A DNA stretch of 46,645 bases from Geminicoccaceae bacterium (lineage in GTDB: Bacteria > Pseudomonadota > Alphaproteobacteria > Geminicoccales > Geminicoccaceae). A model generated the notes under the pieces. The model saw only the letters and a program-made list of their open reading frames with translations, was not told the DNA's origin and did not search any database. Positions 32,897-42,012 of this stretch are shown piece after piece. The stretch covers positions 1-46,645 of the forward strand of contig JANXAZ010000021.1 in NCBI GenBank assembly GCA_025062095.1, in the 5' to 3' direction. The first letter of the stretch is position 1. The number at the start of each line of letters is the position of its first letter. The position numbers were made by a program, and so were the translations under genes.

Positions 32897-34159
32897 ATGA
32901 GCGCGGGAGACGCTCTCTGCTTCGCTCCCGAGCGCGGGCTCGTGCCGGTCGCGGAAGTCGACCGACGGCTGGCCGCGCTCGCGCGGCCACCAGTGCGCAC
33001 CGAGCGCGTGCCGCTCGCGCAGGCGCTCGGCCGCATCCTCGCCGCGCCTTTGCGCGCGCCGCGCGACGTGCCGGCGTTCGACAACGTCGCCGTCGACGGT
33101 TGGGCCTTCGCCGCCGCCTCGCTTTCCGCAGACGGCCCCACCCGGCTCGCGATCCTGCCCGGCCGCGCCGCCGCCGGCCATCCCTTCCCGGACCCGGTGC
33201 CCCCGGGCTTCGCGGTGCAAGCGCTCACGGGCGCGCCCATGCCGGCCGGCACCGACACGGTCGCGATGTGGGAGGAGTGCCGGGTCGAGGGCGACACGCT
33301 CGTCGTGCCCGCGGGCTTCCGCGCCTTCGCCAACCGCCGTCGGGCGGGGGAGGACATCCGCGCGGGCGCGATCGTCTTCCACGAGGGGACGCGGCTCGGT
33401 CCGCAGCACCTCGGGATCGCGGCCGAGCTCGGCGCCGCCGAGCTCGAGGTCTTCGCGCCCTTGCGGGTGGCTCTCGTCTCTTCGGGAGACGAGCTGCTCG
33501 AGCCGGGGGCGCCTTTTCGACCGGGAGCGGTCTACGATGCCAACCGGACGATGCTGCGGGCGCTGCTCGCCCGCTTGCCCTGCGTCGTCACCGATCTCGG
33601 CATTCTGCCCGACGATGCGGCTCGGGTGCGCCGCGCCCTGCGCGAAGCGGCGGCGAACCACGACCTGGTCCTGAGCTCGGCCGGCGCGTCGAAGGGCGCC
33701 GAGGACCACCTCGCGCGCACGGTGGCCGAAGAGGGCGCGCTCGCCTTCTGGCAGATCGCCATGAAACCCGGACGGCCCTTCGCCGCGGGTACGCTCGGGT
33801 CGGCGATCTACGTCGCGCTGCCCGGCAATCCGGTGGCGGCCGCGGTGTGCTTCCTGCGCTTCGCGCGGCCGTTCCTGCTCGCGCTCGCCGGCGCTCCCTT
33901 CGCCCCGCCGCGACCGGTGCCGCTTCCCGCCGCCTTCTCCTTCCGCAAGGGTCCCGGGCGCACGGAGCTCCTGCGCGCCCGCCTCGTGCACCGGGAGGAC
34001 GGGTCCGTGGCCGTCGAGCGCATCCCGCGCGAGGGCTCGGGCATCCTCACCAGTCTCGGAGAAGCCGACGGGCTGGCGGAGATTGCGGCCGAGCGCACGC
34101 GGGTGGAACCGGGGGAGCTCGTCCCCTTCTACGCTTTGAGCGCGCTCGGTTGCGGCTGA
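32897..34159 (+). CDS. moeA: Molybdopterin molybdotransferase MoeA
   Basis: 420 aa. Inserts molybdate into adenylylated molybdopterin. Domain order is normal: VPAFDNVAVDGWAF, TGAPMPAGTDTV, the MoCF-binding fold with LVSSGDELLEPG and YDANRTML, then the MKPGRPFAAG and ALPGNPVAAAV loops, and a C-terminal beta domain. The usual GGVS-x-G-x-x-D loop reads SAGASKGAEDHL here, a mild variation that keeps the acidic residue. Follows mobB by 4 bp and precedes a small membrane-protein gene by 4 bp, so all three look co-transcribed. Confidence 0.93.
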   Translation: MSAGDALCFAPERGLVPVAEVDRRLAALARPPVRTERVPLAQALGRILAAPLRAPRDVPAFDNVAVDGWAFAAASLSADGPTRLAILPGRAAAGHPFPDPVPPGFAVQALTGAPMPAGTDTVAMWEECRVEGDTLVVPAGFRAFANRRRAGEDIRAGAIVFHEGTRLGPQHLGIAAELGAAELEVFAPLRVALVSSGDELLEPGAPFRPGAVYDANRTMLRALLARLPCVVTDLGILPDDAARVRRALREAAANHDLVLSSAGASKGAEDHLARTVAEEGALAFWQIAMKPGRPFAAGTLGSAIYVALPGNPVAAAVCFLRFARPFLLALAGAPFAPPRPVPLPAAFSFRKGPGRTELLRARLVHREDGSVAVERIPREGSGILTSLGEADGLAEIAAERTRVEPGELVPFYALSALGCG

Positions 34160-34163
34160 GGCG

Positions 34164-34502
34164 ATGGCGCGGGAGGAGGCGATCGACCGAACCGGTGTGG
34201 CGCGCGGTTGGACGCTTTTCCTTTACGGCCTCTACTTTCTCGCGCTCTTCACAGCTTTTCCCATGCTCCTCGCCGCGATCCTCGCCTATTGGAAACGCGG
34301 TCTCGCGCGGGGCACCGTGTACGAGAGCCATTTCGCCAACCTGCTCACCGTCTTCTGGGTGAGCCTACTCGTGGGCGTTCCGGCGTTTCTCTTGACCTTC
34401 CTCTGGGTCGGTTGGCCGATCCTGGGGCTCTTGTTCTTGTGGGTGCTGTGGCGTTCGACCAAGGGCCTCTTCCGCGCCCTCGACGGTCGGCCCTACCGGT
34501 GA
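34164..34502 (+). CDS. COG3671-like small membrane protein
   Basis: 112 aa with three to four membrane helices (FLYGLYFLALFTAFPMLLAAILAYW, FWVSLLVGVPAFLLTFLWVGWPILGLLFLWVLW). The block RGTVYESHFANLLTVFW matches the conserved GT-x-x-SH-F pattern of the predicted membrane protein family COG3671, found near moeA in some proteobacteria. Function unknown. The last 138 bp are antisense to the C-terminus of the minus-strand hydrolase gene. Confidence 0.82.
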   Translation: MAREEAIDRTGVARGWTLFLYGLYFLALFTAFPMLLAAILAYWKRGLARGTVYESHFANLLTVFWVSLLVGVPAFLLTFLWVGWPILGLLFLWVLWRSTKGLFRALDGRPYR

Positions 34503-35579
34503 ACCACCGGCGCTCGCGCCGCCGCGCATCCAGTGCGCGATCGCCGGCCACAGCCGGGCGTGGGCGCGGCGGCCGAGCACGGCGGAGAGATGGGCGAAGA
34601 CGGTGCCGCGCTCGAACGGCCAGCGCAGGAGCCGGGCGGAAGCCCGCGACACGGCAGAAACAAAGGGCGCGACGGCGGCGGGCGGGGCGATCGCATCGGC
34701 CGGGCTGGCGACGGCGAGGAGCGGCCGCGCGAAGGCCTCGGGCCGCAGCCGGCGGCCGGCGAGCTCGAGCCGGCCGCGGCAGAGCGCGTCCTCGCGCCAC
34801 AGACGCTCGAGCACCTCGCGCACGAGCGCGGCCGGCAACGCCCGCTCCTCGAGCGTCCAGCGCTCGACCGCGAGGTGCAGGGCCAGGGCGCCGGGATCGC
34901 CGGCGCAGGCCAAGAGATCGGCGGTACGGCCGAAGAGGAAGGTTCCCGGCGCGGCGGAAGCGCTCACGAAGCCGAGAAGCGAGCCGGGCACGCGGCCGCG
35001 GAGCGAGGTCAAGACCGGCGCCGAGGCCACGAGCGCGTCGCGGAACGGGCTCGAGCCCGGGGCGAAGGAAAGAGGCGCGTGCAAGAGCACGAGCCCGCGC
35101 AACGGCTCCGGACGGAGAAGCGCGGCGAGGACGCAGAGCGTTCCGCCGAGAGAATGGCCGAGAAGCCAGATCGGCCCCGCGCGCGCCTGGGCGAGGATCT
35201 CCGCCGCGCGTGCGACCGCGAGGGCGTGGTGTTCGAGGCCGAGTTCGTCGTCTCCGGCCGCGGGCTCCGGCCATTCGAGGAGAAACGGGCGCAGGCCGAG
35301 GGCGGCAAGACGCGCGAAGAGACTGGCGCCGGGTACGAGGTCGAAGATCGCCGCGCATTTGATCGGAGCGGGGACGAGAAGCACAGCCGGCCCGCCGCGC
35401 TCGGCCGTTTCCTTCGCACGCAGGAGCCGCCAACCGCGACCCGAGGCGAGCTCGACGCGCGGATGCGCGGTCGGAGCCGGGCCGAGCCGGGCGAGGGCCG
35501 CGGCCTGGGCGCGGCGGACGAGGTCGAGCCACGCCCAGGCCGCGATCGGGGCGGCCTCGACCCAAGGAGCCCGGTTCAT
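34365..35579 (-). CDS. PHA-synthase-like alpha/beta hydrolase
   Basis: 404 aa. The N-terminal half resembles PhaC-type proteins: VLLVPAPIKCAAIFDLVPGASLFARL and LRPFLLEWPEP. The nucleophile elbow is GHSLGG with Ser143, whereas true PHA synthases use Cys, so a hydrolase or depolymerase is more likely. Asp in ASPADAIAPP and His in GTVFAHLS complete a plausible triad. The final 45 residues (QEQEPQDRPTDPEEGQ) are hydrophilic and encoded antisense to the COG3671 gene, so the natural end may have been lost and the frame extended. The ATG overlaps the bcp stop by 4 bp. Confidence 0.75.
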   Translation of the reverse strand: MNRAPWVEAAPIAAWAWLDLVRRAQAAALARLGPAPTAHPRVELASGRGWRLLRAKETAERGGPAVLLVPAPIKCAAIFDLVPGASLFARLAALGLRPFLLEWPEPAAGDDELGLEHHALAVARAAEILAQARAGPIWLLGHSLGGTLCVLAALLRPEPLRGLVLLHAPLSFAPGSSPFRDALVASAPVLTSLRGRVPGSLLGFVSASAAPGTFLFGRTADLLACAGDPGALALHLAVERWTLEERALPAALVREVLERLWREDALCRGRLELAGRRLRPEAFARPLLAVASPADAIAPPAAVAPFVSAVSRASARLLRWPFERGTVFAHLSAVLGRRAHARLWPAIAHWMRGGASAGGSPVGPTVEGAEEALGRTPQHPQEQEPQDRPTDPEEGQEKRRNAHE

Positions 35580-36049
35580 CGAGCGAGGAGCGCCTTGGCC
35601 GCCTCGAGCACTTCTTCGGCGTGACCGGGCACCTTGACCTTGCGCCAGACCTTGTGGATGCGACCGTCGGCGTCGACGAGGAAGGTCGAGCGCTCGATGC
35701 CCATCGACTTCTTGCCGTACATGTTTTTTTCGACCCAGGCTCCGAACGCCTCGATGGTCCTGCCTTCTTCGTCGGAGGCGAGGGTGATCGAGAGGTCGTG
35801 CTTTTTGCGGAACTTTTCGTGGCTGGCGGTATCGTCTTTGGACACGCCGATCACGCGCACCCCGAGCGCATCGAACTGCGGCTTCAGGCACGAAAAGGAG
35901 ATCGCCTCCTTGGTGCAGCCCGGCGTGTCGTCTTTGGGATAGAAATAGATCACGAACGGCTTTCCCCGAAGGCTCGCGGCGCCGATCCGACCCCCGTCGT
36001 CGGTCGGCAGCTCGAAGTCCGGCACGAGATCGCCTTCTTTGACGCTCAT
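35576..36049 (-). CDS. bcp: Thioredoxin-dependent thiol peroxidase, Bcp/PrxQ family
   Basis: 157 aa. Reduces peroxides. The peroxidatic Cys45 is in DDTPGCTKEAISF. The resolving Cys that Escherichia coli Bcp carries five residues later is replaced (Ile50); another Cys is at 54 in SCLKPQF. It may resolve through that residue or act as a 1-Cys enzyme. FYPKDDTPGCT, GVSKDD and STFLVDADGRI are family motifs. GGAGG lies upstream of the ATG at 36049, which overlaps the glnE stop by 4 bp. Confidence 0.93.
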   Translation of the reverse strand: MSVKEGDLVPDFELPTDDGGRIGAASLRGKPFVIYFYPKDDTPGCTKEAISFSCLKPQFDALGVRVIGVSKDDTASHEKFRKKHDLSITLASDEEGRTIEAFGAWVEKNMYGKKSMGIERSTFLVDADGRIHKVWRKVKVPGHAEEVLEAAKALLAR

Positions 36050-39018
36050 CCTCGCCTCCTCGGATCGTCGCTCGTGCCCGAAGGCGGGCACAGTTCGTCG
36101 AAGAGTTGGCGCGCGGCGGCCTCGGCTTCCACGAGCCGGCGCTCGAGCGCGGCGAAATCGGGGAGGGGCTCGTCGGGCAGGGCCCGACGGGCGGCGGCCA
36201 AGAGCGCGTGCTTGAGACCGGGCGGGGCGGTCGCGGGATCGAAGCGCGCGCTCGTCGACAGCCGCAACACGGCCTGCAGCGCGTGCAAGAGCTTGAGCGC
36301 GGCGGCCGCCTCGCGCGCGGCGTGCGGTGCGAGCACGCCGAGCTCGCCCGCGGTCTCCAGGACGGAGAGCGTGGCCGTGCGATGGAGCTCGGGATGCTCG
36401 GCGGCGTGGGCGAGGACGAGGAACTGCGCCGCGAACTCGAGATCGACGAGCCCGCCGCGGGCGTGCTTGACGGCCCAGGGATCCTCGCGCCCGTGCTCGC
36501 GCCAGATGCGCTCGCGCATGGCCCGCACCGCGCGCGCGAGCGTCTCGCGATCGCGCGGTCGGCGCACCGCGCGCGCGATGACCTCCTCGACCCGCCGTCC
36601 GAGCTCGGGATCGCCCGCGACCACGCGCGCGCGGGTGAGCGCCTGCTGCTCCCACACCTCCGCCGTCTCCATCTGGTAGCGCTCGAAGTTCGCGAGCGCG
36701 CAAGCGGGTGGTCCGACGTTGCCGGAAGGGCGGAGCCGGGTGTCGATCTCGTAGAGCTGGCCGCCCGCGGTGCGGGCGGTGATCGCGGCCACGAGCCGGT
36801 TGCCGAGCCGGGCGTACCAGCTCGCCGCGTCCAGCGGCTTGGGACCGTCCGAGCGCGCGCCTTCGGGAGCGTCGTAGACGAAAACGAGATCGAGATCGGA
36901 GCCCACGGTGAGCTCGCGCGAGCCGAGCTTGCCGAAGCCCAACACGACGAAGGCGCCACCGGGGATGCGTCCGTGCTGGGGTTCGAGCCAGGCCTCGGCG
37001 CGCGGCAGAAGCGCGCGAAGGACGGTCTCGGCGATCGCGGTGAGCGCCTCCGCCGCTTCTTCGGCCGAGGCGATCCCGAGCAGCACCTGCACCCCGGCCT
37101 GGAACTGTCGGCCGCGCGCCCAGCGCGCCGCGAGTTCCAGCGTGTCCTGCAGATCGCGCGCATCGCCCAGCCGTGCCGAAAGCTCCGCCGACAAGCTCTC
37201 GGCGCGCGGGAGAGGCTCGAAGAAATCGGGCTGGATGAGCTGCTCGAAGAGATCGCTCTGGGTCGCGAGATGCCGCGCGAGGCGCGGCGCCGCGCCCATG
37301 AGATCGGCCAAGAGGTCGAGGAGCCGGGGATTGGCGACGAGGAGCGAGAAGAGCTGGACCCCGGCGGGAAGAGCCGAGACGAACTCGTCGAAGAGCTTGA
37401 AGGCGAGGTCGGGGTCGGCTTGGCGGCTGAGGGCCTGGAGCAGCGCCGGGGTGAGTTCGGTCAACAGCTCGCGCGCGCGCGTCGAGCGCGTGGCCCGGAT
37501 GTGACCGTGGTGCCAGGAGCGGATGCGCGCCGCCACCGCCTGCGGCTCGCGGAAGCCCATGGTCGCGAGCGTCTGCAGCGTCCCCGGGTCGTCCTCGGTA
37601 CCGGTGAAGACCAGGCTGCCGCCGGCCCCGAGGTCGGGCTCGCGTTCGAACAGCGCGGCGTAGTGCCGTTCGACGGTTTGCAGTTCCGCGAGCACCCGCG
37701 CGATCATCGCCTCCGGGCTCGGGAAACCGGCGAAGGCGGCGAAGCGCGCGACCTCCTGCTCGCGCACCGGGATCGTCTGGGTCTGCTTGTCGGCGACCAT
37801 TTGCAGGCGGTGCTCGAGGCAGCGCAGGAAACGGTAAGCGCCGACGAGCTCCTCGGCCGCCCGGGGGGCGATCCAGCGCTTGTCGGCGAGAGCCCGCAGC
37901 GCCTCGCAGGTGCGCGGGCTTCTCAGATCGCGATCGCGTCCGCCCAGGATCAGCTGCTGGGTCTGGGCGAAGAACTCGATCTCGCGGATGCCGCCCCGGC
38001 CGACCTTGATGTCGTGGCCGAGCACGCGGATGGCGCCGAAGCCGCGATGGGCGTGGATCTGACGTTTGATCGAATGGATGTCGCGAATGGCCGCGAAGTC
38101 GAGGCTGCGTCGCCACACGTAAGGCACCAGACGCCGCAGGAAGCGTTCCCCCGCGGCTCTGTCGCCGGCCGCGGCGCGCGCTTTGATGAACGCCGCCCGC
38201 TCCCAGTTCTGGCCGTGGCGTTCGTAATAGGCCTCGGCCGCCTCGGTCGAGATCACCAGGGGATGACCGGGCAGATGCGGCCGCAGTCGAAGGTCGATCC
38301 GGAAGACGTAGCCGTCGCGGGTGGGCTGTTCGAGGAGATGGACGAGCGAGCGGGCGAGCCGCGTAGCCGCCGCCATCGGCCCGTCGCTCGCCCGACAGGG
38401 CAGCTTTCCGTCTTCGAAGAGCACGATGAGATCGACATCGGAAGAATAATTGAGCTCGCGCGCGCCGTATTTGCCCATGCCGAGGACGACGAGGCCGCTT
38501 CCGCGCTCGGGATCCTCGGGATCGAGGGGCCCGAGCTCGCCGCGGCGGACGCCGTCGAGCAACAAATGCCGCACGGCCTTCGATAGCGCCGCATCGGCGA
38601 AGGCGGTCAGCGTCTCGCTCGTCTCTTCGAGCGCGAGGGCGCCGGCGAGATCGGCGAGGCCCACGAGCAGGGCGATCTTGCGGCGGGCGCGGCGCAGCCC
38701 GCTCGCGAGCCGTCCGCGCTCGCTCGGATCGAGGCTCGCGAGCTCGGCGAACACGAAATCCCGCGTCGCCGCCACGCCGTCCTCGTTCAGCCGTCGCACG
38801 AGATCGGGCTCGGCGAGGAGGCAGTCGGTCAGAAAAGGACTGCCGGCGAACACCGCCCGCAGGATCGGCCCCCAACGCGGAAGATCGGGAGCCGCGCGGA
38901 TGAAAGCCGCGAGCTCGGGATCGCCGGTCGTCGCGGCGAGGGCGTGCCAGCGGCGCAGACCGGCCTCGACCAGAAGCGGATCGAGGGCGAGCGGCGGGCC
39001 GAGGGGAAAGAGGTTCAC
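36046..39018 (-). CDS. glnE: Bifunctional glutamine synthetase adenylyltransferase/deadenylase
   Basis: 990 aa, typical. Adds or removes AMP on glutamine synthetase under control of PII proteins, tuning nitrogen assimilation. Two nucleotidyltransferase domains are visible: GMGKYGARELNYSSDVDLIV (from about residue 180, with Asp194 and Asp196, deadenylation half) and GFGKLGSRELTVGSDLDLVF (about residue 693, adenylation half), separated by the regulatory linker. The second NT domain is followed by KHARGGLVDLEFAAQ. The GTG start at 39018 has no strong ribosome site. Overlaps bcp by 4 bp. Confidence 0.95.
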   Translation of the reverse strand: MNLFPLGPPLALDPLLVEAGLRRWHALAATTGDPELAAFIRAAPDLPRWGPILRAVFAGSPFLTDCLLAEPDLVRRLNEDGVAATRDFVFAELASLDPSERGRLASGLRRARRKIALLVGLADLAGALALEETSETLTAFADAALSKAVRHLLLDGVRRGELGPLDPEDPERGSGLVVLGMGKYGARELNYSSDVDLIVLFEDGKLPCRASDGPMAAATRLARSLVHLLEQPTRDGYVFRIDLRLRPHLPGHPLVISTEAAEAYYERHGQNWERAAFIKARAAAGDRAAGERFLRRLVPYVWRRSLDFAAIRDIHSIKRQIHAHRGFGAIRVLGHDIKVGRGGIREIEFFAQTQQLILGGRDRDLRSPRTCEALRALADKRWIAPRAAEELVGAYRFLRCLEHRLQMVADKQTQTIPVREQEVARFAAFAGFPSPEAMIARVLAELQTVERHYAALFEREPDLGAGGSLVFTGTEDDPGTLQTLATMGFREPQAVAARIRSWHHGHIRATRSTRARELLTELTPALLQALSRQADPDLAFKLFDEFVSALPAGVQLFSLLVANPRLLDLLADLMGAAPRLARHLATQSDLFEQLIQPDFFEPLPRAESLSAELSARLGDARDLQDTLELAARWARGRQFQAGVQVLLGIASAEEAAEALTAIAETVLRALLPRAEAWLEPQHGRIPGGAFVVLGFGKLGSRELTVGSDLDLVFVYDAPEGARSDGPKPLDAASWYARLGNRLVAAITARTAGGQLYEIDTRLRPSGNVGPPACALANFERYQMETAEVWEQQALTRARVVAGDPELGRRVEEVIARAVRRPRDRETLARAVRAMRERIWREHGREDPWAVKHARGGLVDLEFAAQFLVLAHAAEHPELHRTATLSVLETAGELGVLAPHAAREAAAALKLLHALQAVLRLSTSARFDPATAPPGLKHALLAAARRALPDEPLPDFAALERRLVEAEAAARQLFDELCPPSGTSDDPRRRG

Positions 39019-39096
39019 GGCAGAGGGCGCCGGCAGCGCAGCGGTACGGGACGGCGCACCGAATGCCGCGCTCGGGCGCGCATCCCCTTGCTCCTC

Positions 39097-40344
39097 TCAG
39101 ACCGGGCGGACGAGCACGTGCCGTTTCTTGCCGGCCGAGAGTTTCACCGCGCCGGCCTTGAAGGTGTCGAGATCGACCCGCATGGTCTCGTCCTCGATCG
39201 GGCGATCGTCGAGGCGCGCGCCGCCTTGGCGGACGAGCCGACGGGCTTCCGAATGGCTCTGGCACAGGCCGGCGAGATGGAAGAGCTCGATGATCGGCAT
39301 GCCTTCGGCCAGGCGCGTCCGGTCGACCGGGACCACGGGCAGGCCCTCGAGCGCCTGTCCTTTGTGTTCGAAGACCGCCTCGGCCGCGGCTCTGGCCTTC
39401 TCCGCCGCGGCCCGCCCGTGGCAGAGGGCGGTGGCCTCGAAGGCGAGGATCTTCTTGGCCTCGTTGAGCTCGGCACCGCGCAACCGTTCGAGCCGCTCGA
39501 TCTCGGAGAGCGGCAGCTCGGTGAACAGGCGCAAGAAGCGGCCGACGTCGTCGTCTTCGGTGTTCCGCCAGAACTGGAAATATTCGAAAGGCGGGAGGCG
39601 CTCGGCGTTGAGCCACACCGCGCCCGCCGCCGTCTTCCCCATCTTCTGGCCCGAAGCGGTGGTGATGAGCGGCGTGGTGAGAGCGAACAGGTGCCGGCCG
39701 TCGAGCTTGCGGGCGAGTTCGATGCCGTTGACGATGTTCCCCCACTGGTCGGATCCGCCCATCTGCAGTCGGCAGTCGTAGCGTCGGGCGAGTTGCAGGA
39801 AATCGTAGGCCTGCATGATCATGTAGTTGAACTCGAGGAAGGTGAGCGGCTGCTCGCGCTCGAGCCGCGACTTGACCGACTCGAAGGTCAACATGCGGTT
39901 TACGGTGAAATGGACGCCGACTTCGCGCAGGAACGGAATGTACTCGAGCTTGTCGAGCCATTCCGCGTTGTCGAGGAGCAGCGCCGACCCCTTCTCGAAA
40001 TCGAGGAACTTGGAAAGCGAACGCAAGAGCCCCGCCTTGTTGTGCTCGATCTGGGCATCCGTGAGCAATTGGCGGGTCTCGTCGCGGCCGGAAGGATCGC
40101 CGACCTTGGTGGTGCCGCCGCCGACGAGCGCGATCGGCCGATGGCCGGTGCGCTCGAGGATCCGCAACATCATGATCGAGACGAGATGGCCCACGTGCAG
40201 GCTGTCGGCGGTACAGTCGAAGCCGACGTAGGCGGTCACGCGCCCGCGGCAGAAGAGCGCGTCGAGCTCCTCGGGCTCGCTGATCTGGTGGATGTAGCCG
40301 CGGCTGGCGAGCTCGTTGAGGAAATCCGAGCGGAACCGGTGCAT
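39097..40344 (-). CDS. tyrS: Tyrosyl-tRNA synthetase
   Basis: 415 aa. Class I synthetase that charges tRNA-Tyr. The HIGH motif is HVGH at residues 50-53, the tyrosine-binding region is YDFLQLARRYDCRLQMGGSDQWGN, and the KMSKS loop is KMGKT. A C-terminal S4 RNA-binding domain (SHSEARRLVRQGGARLDDRPI) is present. Complete and of normal length. It lies alone, 58 bp downstream of the hydrolase gene on the same strand and 78 bp upstream of glnE. Confidence 0.97.
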   Translation of the reverse strand: MHRFRSDFLNELASRGYIHQISEPEELDALFCRGRVTAYVGFDCTADSLHVGHLVSIMMLRILERTGHRPIALVGGGTTKVGDPSGRDETRQLLTDAQIEHNKAGLLRSLSKFLDFEKGSALLLDNAEWLDKLEYIPFLREVGVHFTVNRMLTFESVKSRLEREQPLTFLEFNYMIMQAYDFLQLARRYDCRLQMGGSDQWGNIVNGIELARKLDGRHLFALTTPLITTASGQKMGKTAAGAVWLNAERLPPFEYFQFWRNTEDDDVGRFLRLFTELPLSEIERLERLRGAELNEAKKILAFEATALCHGRAAAEKARAAAEAVFEHKGQALEGLPVVPVDRTRLAEGMPIIELFHLAGLCQSHSEARRLVRQGGARLDDRPIEDETMRVDLDTFKAGAVKLSAGKKRHVLVRPV

Positions 40345-40402
40345 CGGCGGGCCTCGTCGCGCGGGCCCGCCGTCGCGGGCCCCCGGCTCGGTGGTGAGGA
40401 AC

Positions 40403-41071
40403 TCAGCGGGCGAGGGCCAGACTCTCGCCGGCCGGCTTGAGTCGGCGGTCGAGATAGGCCTCGCAGATCGCCTCGACTTCCTGCACGCGACCGGTGAAGT
40501 GGTGGTCGGCGCCCTCGAGCAGATGGAAGTCGATGGTGATCCCGCGCTGCTGGCTCAGTTTGTTGACCAGCCGCGCGACGGATTCGGTCGGCGTCACGAT
40601 GTCTTTGTCGCCGTGGATGATCAGGCCCGAAGCCGGGCAGGGGGCGAGGAAGCTGAAATCGTAGAGATTGGCGGGCAGGCTCACGCAGATGAAGCCCTGG
40701 ACCTCCGGCCGGCGCATCAACAGCTGCATCGCGATCCAGGCCCCGAAGCCGAACCCCGCCACCCAACAGGAGGTGCTGTTGGGATGGTGCAGCTGCATCC
40801 AGTCGAGCGCCGCCGCGGCATCGCGCAGTTCGCCTTGGCCGTGATCGAAGACCCCCTGCGAGCGTCCCACCCCGCGGCTGTTGTAGCGCAACGTGGCGAA
40901 GCCCCGCCGCGCGAAGACGTGAAAAAGCATGTAGACGATACGATTGTTCATCGATCCGCCGTAGAGCGGATGCGGATGCAGCACGATCGCGAGCGGCGGC
41001 GCGTTGCCCGCACCGCGCATGTACCGCCCTTCGAGGCGACCGTCCGAGCCGTTGAAGATGACTTCCGGCAT
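40403..41071 (-). CDS. COG2945-type alpha/beta hydrolase with Gly at the nucleophile position
   Basis: 222-aa small alpha/beta hydrolase of the COG2945 group: VLHPHPLYGGSMNN, YNSRGVGRSQG, IIHGDKDIVTP with the acid Asp, and EGADHHFTG with the His. The elbow that should read GFSFG reads GFGFG (codon 40750-40748 is GGC), so the catalytic serine is missing. Either the enzyme is non-catalytic, uses another residue, or this branch has a different function. The ATG at 41071 follows GAGG at 7-nt spacing; the longer frame to 41167 is rejected. Confidence 0.85.
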   Translation of the reverse strand: MPEVIFNGSDGRLEGRYMRGAGNAPPLAIVLHPHPLYGGSMNNRIVYMLFHVFARRGFATLRYNSRGVGRSQGVFDHGQGELRDAAAALDWMQLHHPNSTSCWVAGFGFGAWIAMQLLMRRPEVQGFICVSLPANLYDFSFLAPCPASGLIIHGDKDIVTPTESVARLVNKLSQQRGITIDFHLLEGADHHFTGRVQEVEAICEAYLDRRLKPAGESLALAR

Positions 41072-41294
41072 GGAAAAACCTCTGGCGACCTCGGCTCCTT
41101 CCCCGCTCGTGGCCGCGCCCGCGCGGTCGCGGACCTTCGGATCCGGCGCGCGATTGCACGACCCCAAAACGCGCTCTATACCCGAACCGTGGCGTCATGT
41201 GGTGACCCCGACCGCTCCGACAAGAGGGCGCGGGGACGCTCGAATCCCCGTTCGAGCGGCGACGGGTCCGGTCTGTTAGCCGAGGCGCGAGGCG

Positions 41295-42005
41295 ATGTTC
41301 AAGGCGCTCAGAGAAGACATCGAGGCGGTCCTGGAGCGGGATCCGGCTGCCCGTTCGCGCCTCGAAGTACTCCTGTGCTACCCCGGCGTCCACGCCGTGA
41401 TGTTGCACCGCATCGCGCACGCGCTTTGGCGTCGTCGCTTCTTCCTGCTCGCGCGCATGCTCTCGACCTTCTCCCGGTTCCTGACCGGGATCGAGATCCA
41501 TCCCGGCGCCAAGATCGGCCGGCGTTGTTTCATCGATCACGGCATGGGGGTGGTGATCGGGGAGACCGCCGAGATCGGCGACGACGTCACGATTTATCAG
41601 GGCGTCACCCTCGGCGGGGTGAGCCTCGATCGACGCAAGCGCCATCCGACCATCGAAGACGGGGTGGTGATCGGGGCGGGAGCCGCGGTCCTGGGGCCCT
41701 TCCGCGTCGGCAAAGGCGCGCGCATCGGCTCGAACGCGGTGGTGCTCAAGGAGGTCCCGCCGGGGGTCACGGTCGTCGGGATCCCCGCCAAACCGGTAGG
41801 GCCCCAGCCGGTCGAAGGCGGCGAGAAGGCCTTTCCCGCCTACGGCACCTGGCCCGGTGTGGCCCCCGATCCCGTGAGCCGGGCGCTCGAACGCGTCTGC
41901 CTGCAACTCGAAGAGCTGCAAGCGCGGCTCGAACGCCTCGAGCGTCGGCTCGCGGAGAGCGAGGAGCGCAGCGAACCCGTGCCGTTGCGCCGGGTCGGCT
42001 CGTGA
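41295..42005 (+). CDS. cysE: Serine O-acetyltransferase
   Basis: 236-aa EpsC-type enzyme making O-acetylserine, the precursor for cysteine. The left-handed beta-helix hexapeptide repeats are visible ([55 protein letters not shown]), with the catalytic His/Asp segment DHGMG. The C-terminal 60 residues form a coiled-coil-like tail ([20 protein letters not shown]). GAGG lies close to the ATG. It opens a five-gene operon for cysteine and sulfur use. Confidence 0.95.
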   Translation: MFKALREDIEAVLERDPAARSRLEVLLCYPGVHAVMLHRIAHALWRRRFFLLARMLSTFSRFLTGIEIHPGAKIGRRCFIDHGMGVVIGETAEIGDDVTIYQGVTLGGVSLDRRKRHPTIEDGVVIGAGAAVLGPFRVGKGARIGSNAVVLKEVPPGVTVVGIPAKPVGPQPVEGGEKAFPAYGTWPGVAPDPVSRALERVCLQLEELQARLERLERRLAESEERSEPVPLRRVGS

Positions 42006-42012
42006 CCGCGGC

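Noticed and set aside
35576-39961. A 1461-codon minus-strand frame joining tyrS, glnE and bcp
   Set aside because: Only the last 157 residues are Bcp in the correct frame; the rest is out-of-frame translation of tyrS and glnE, not a fusion protein.
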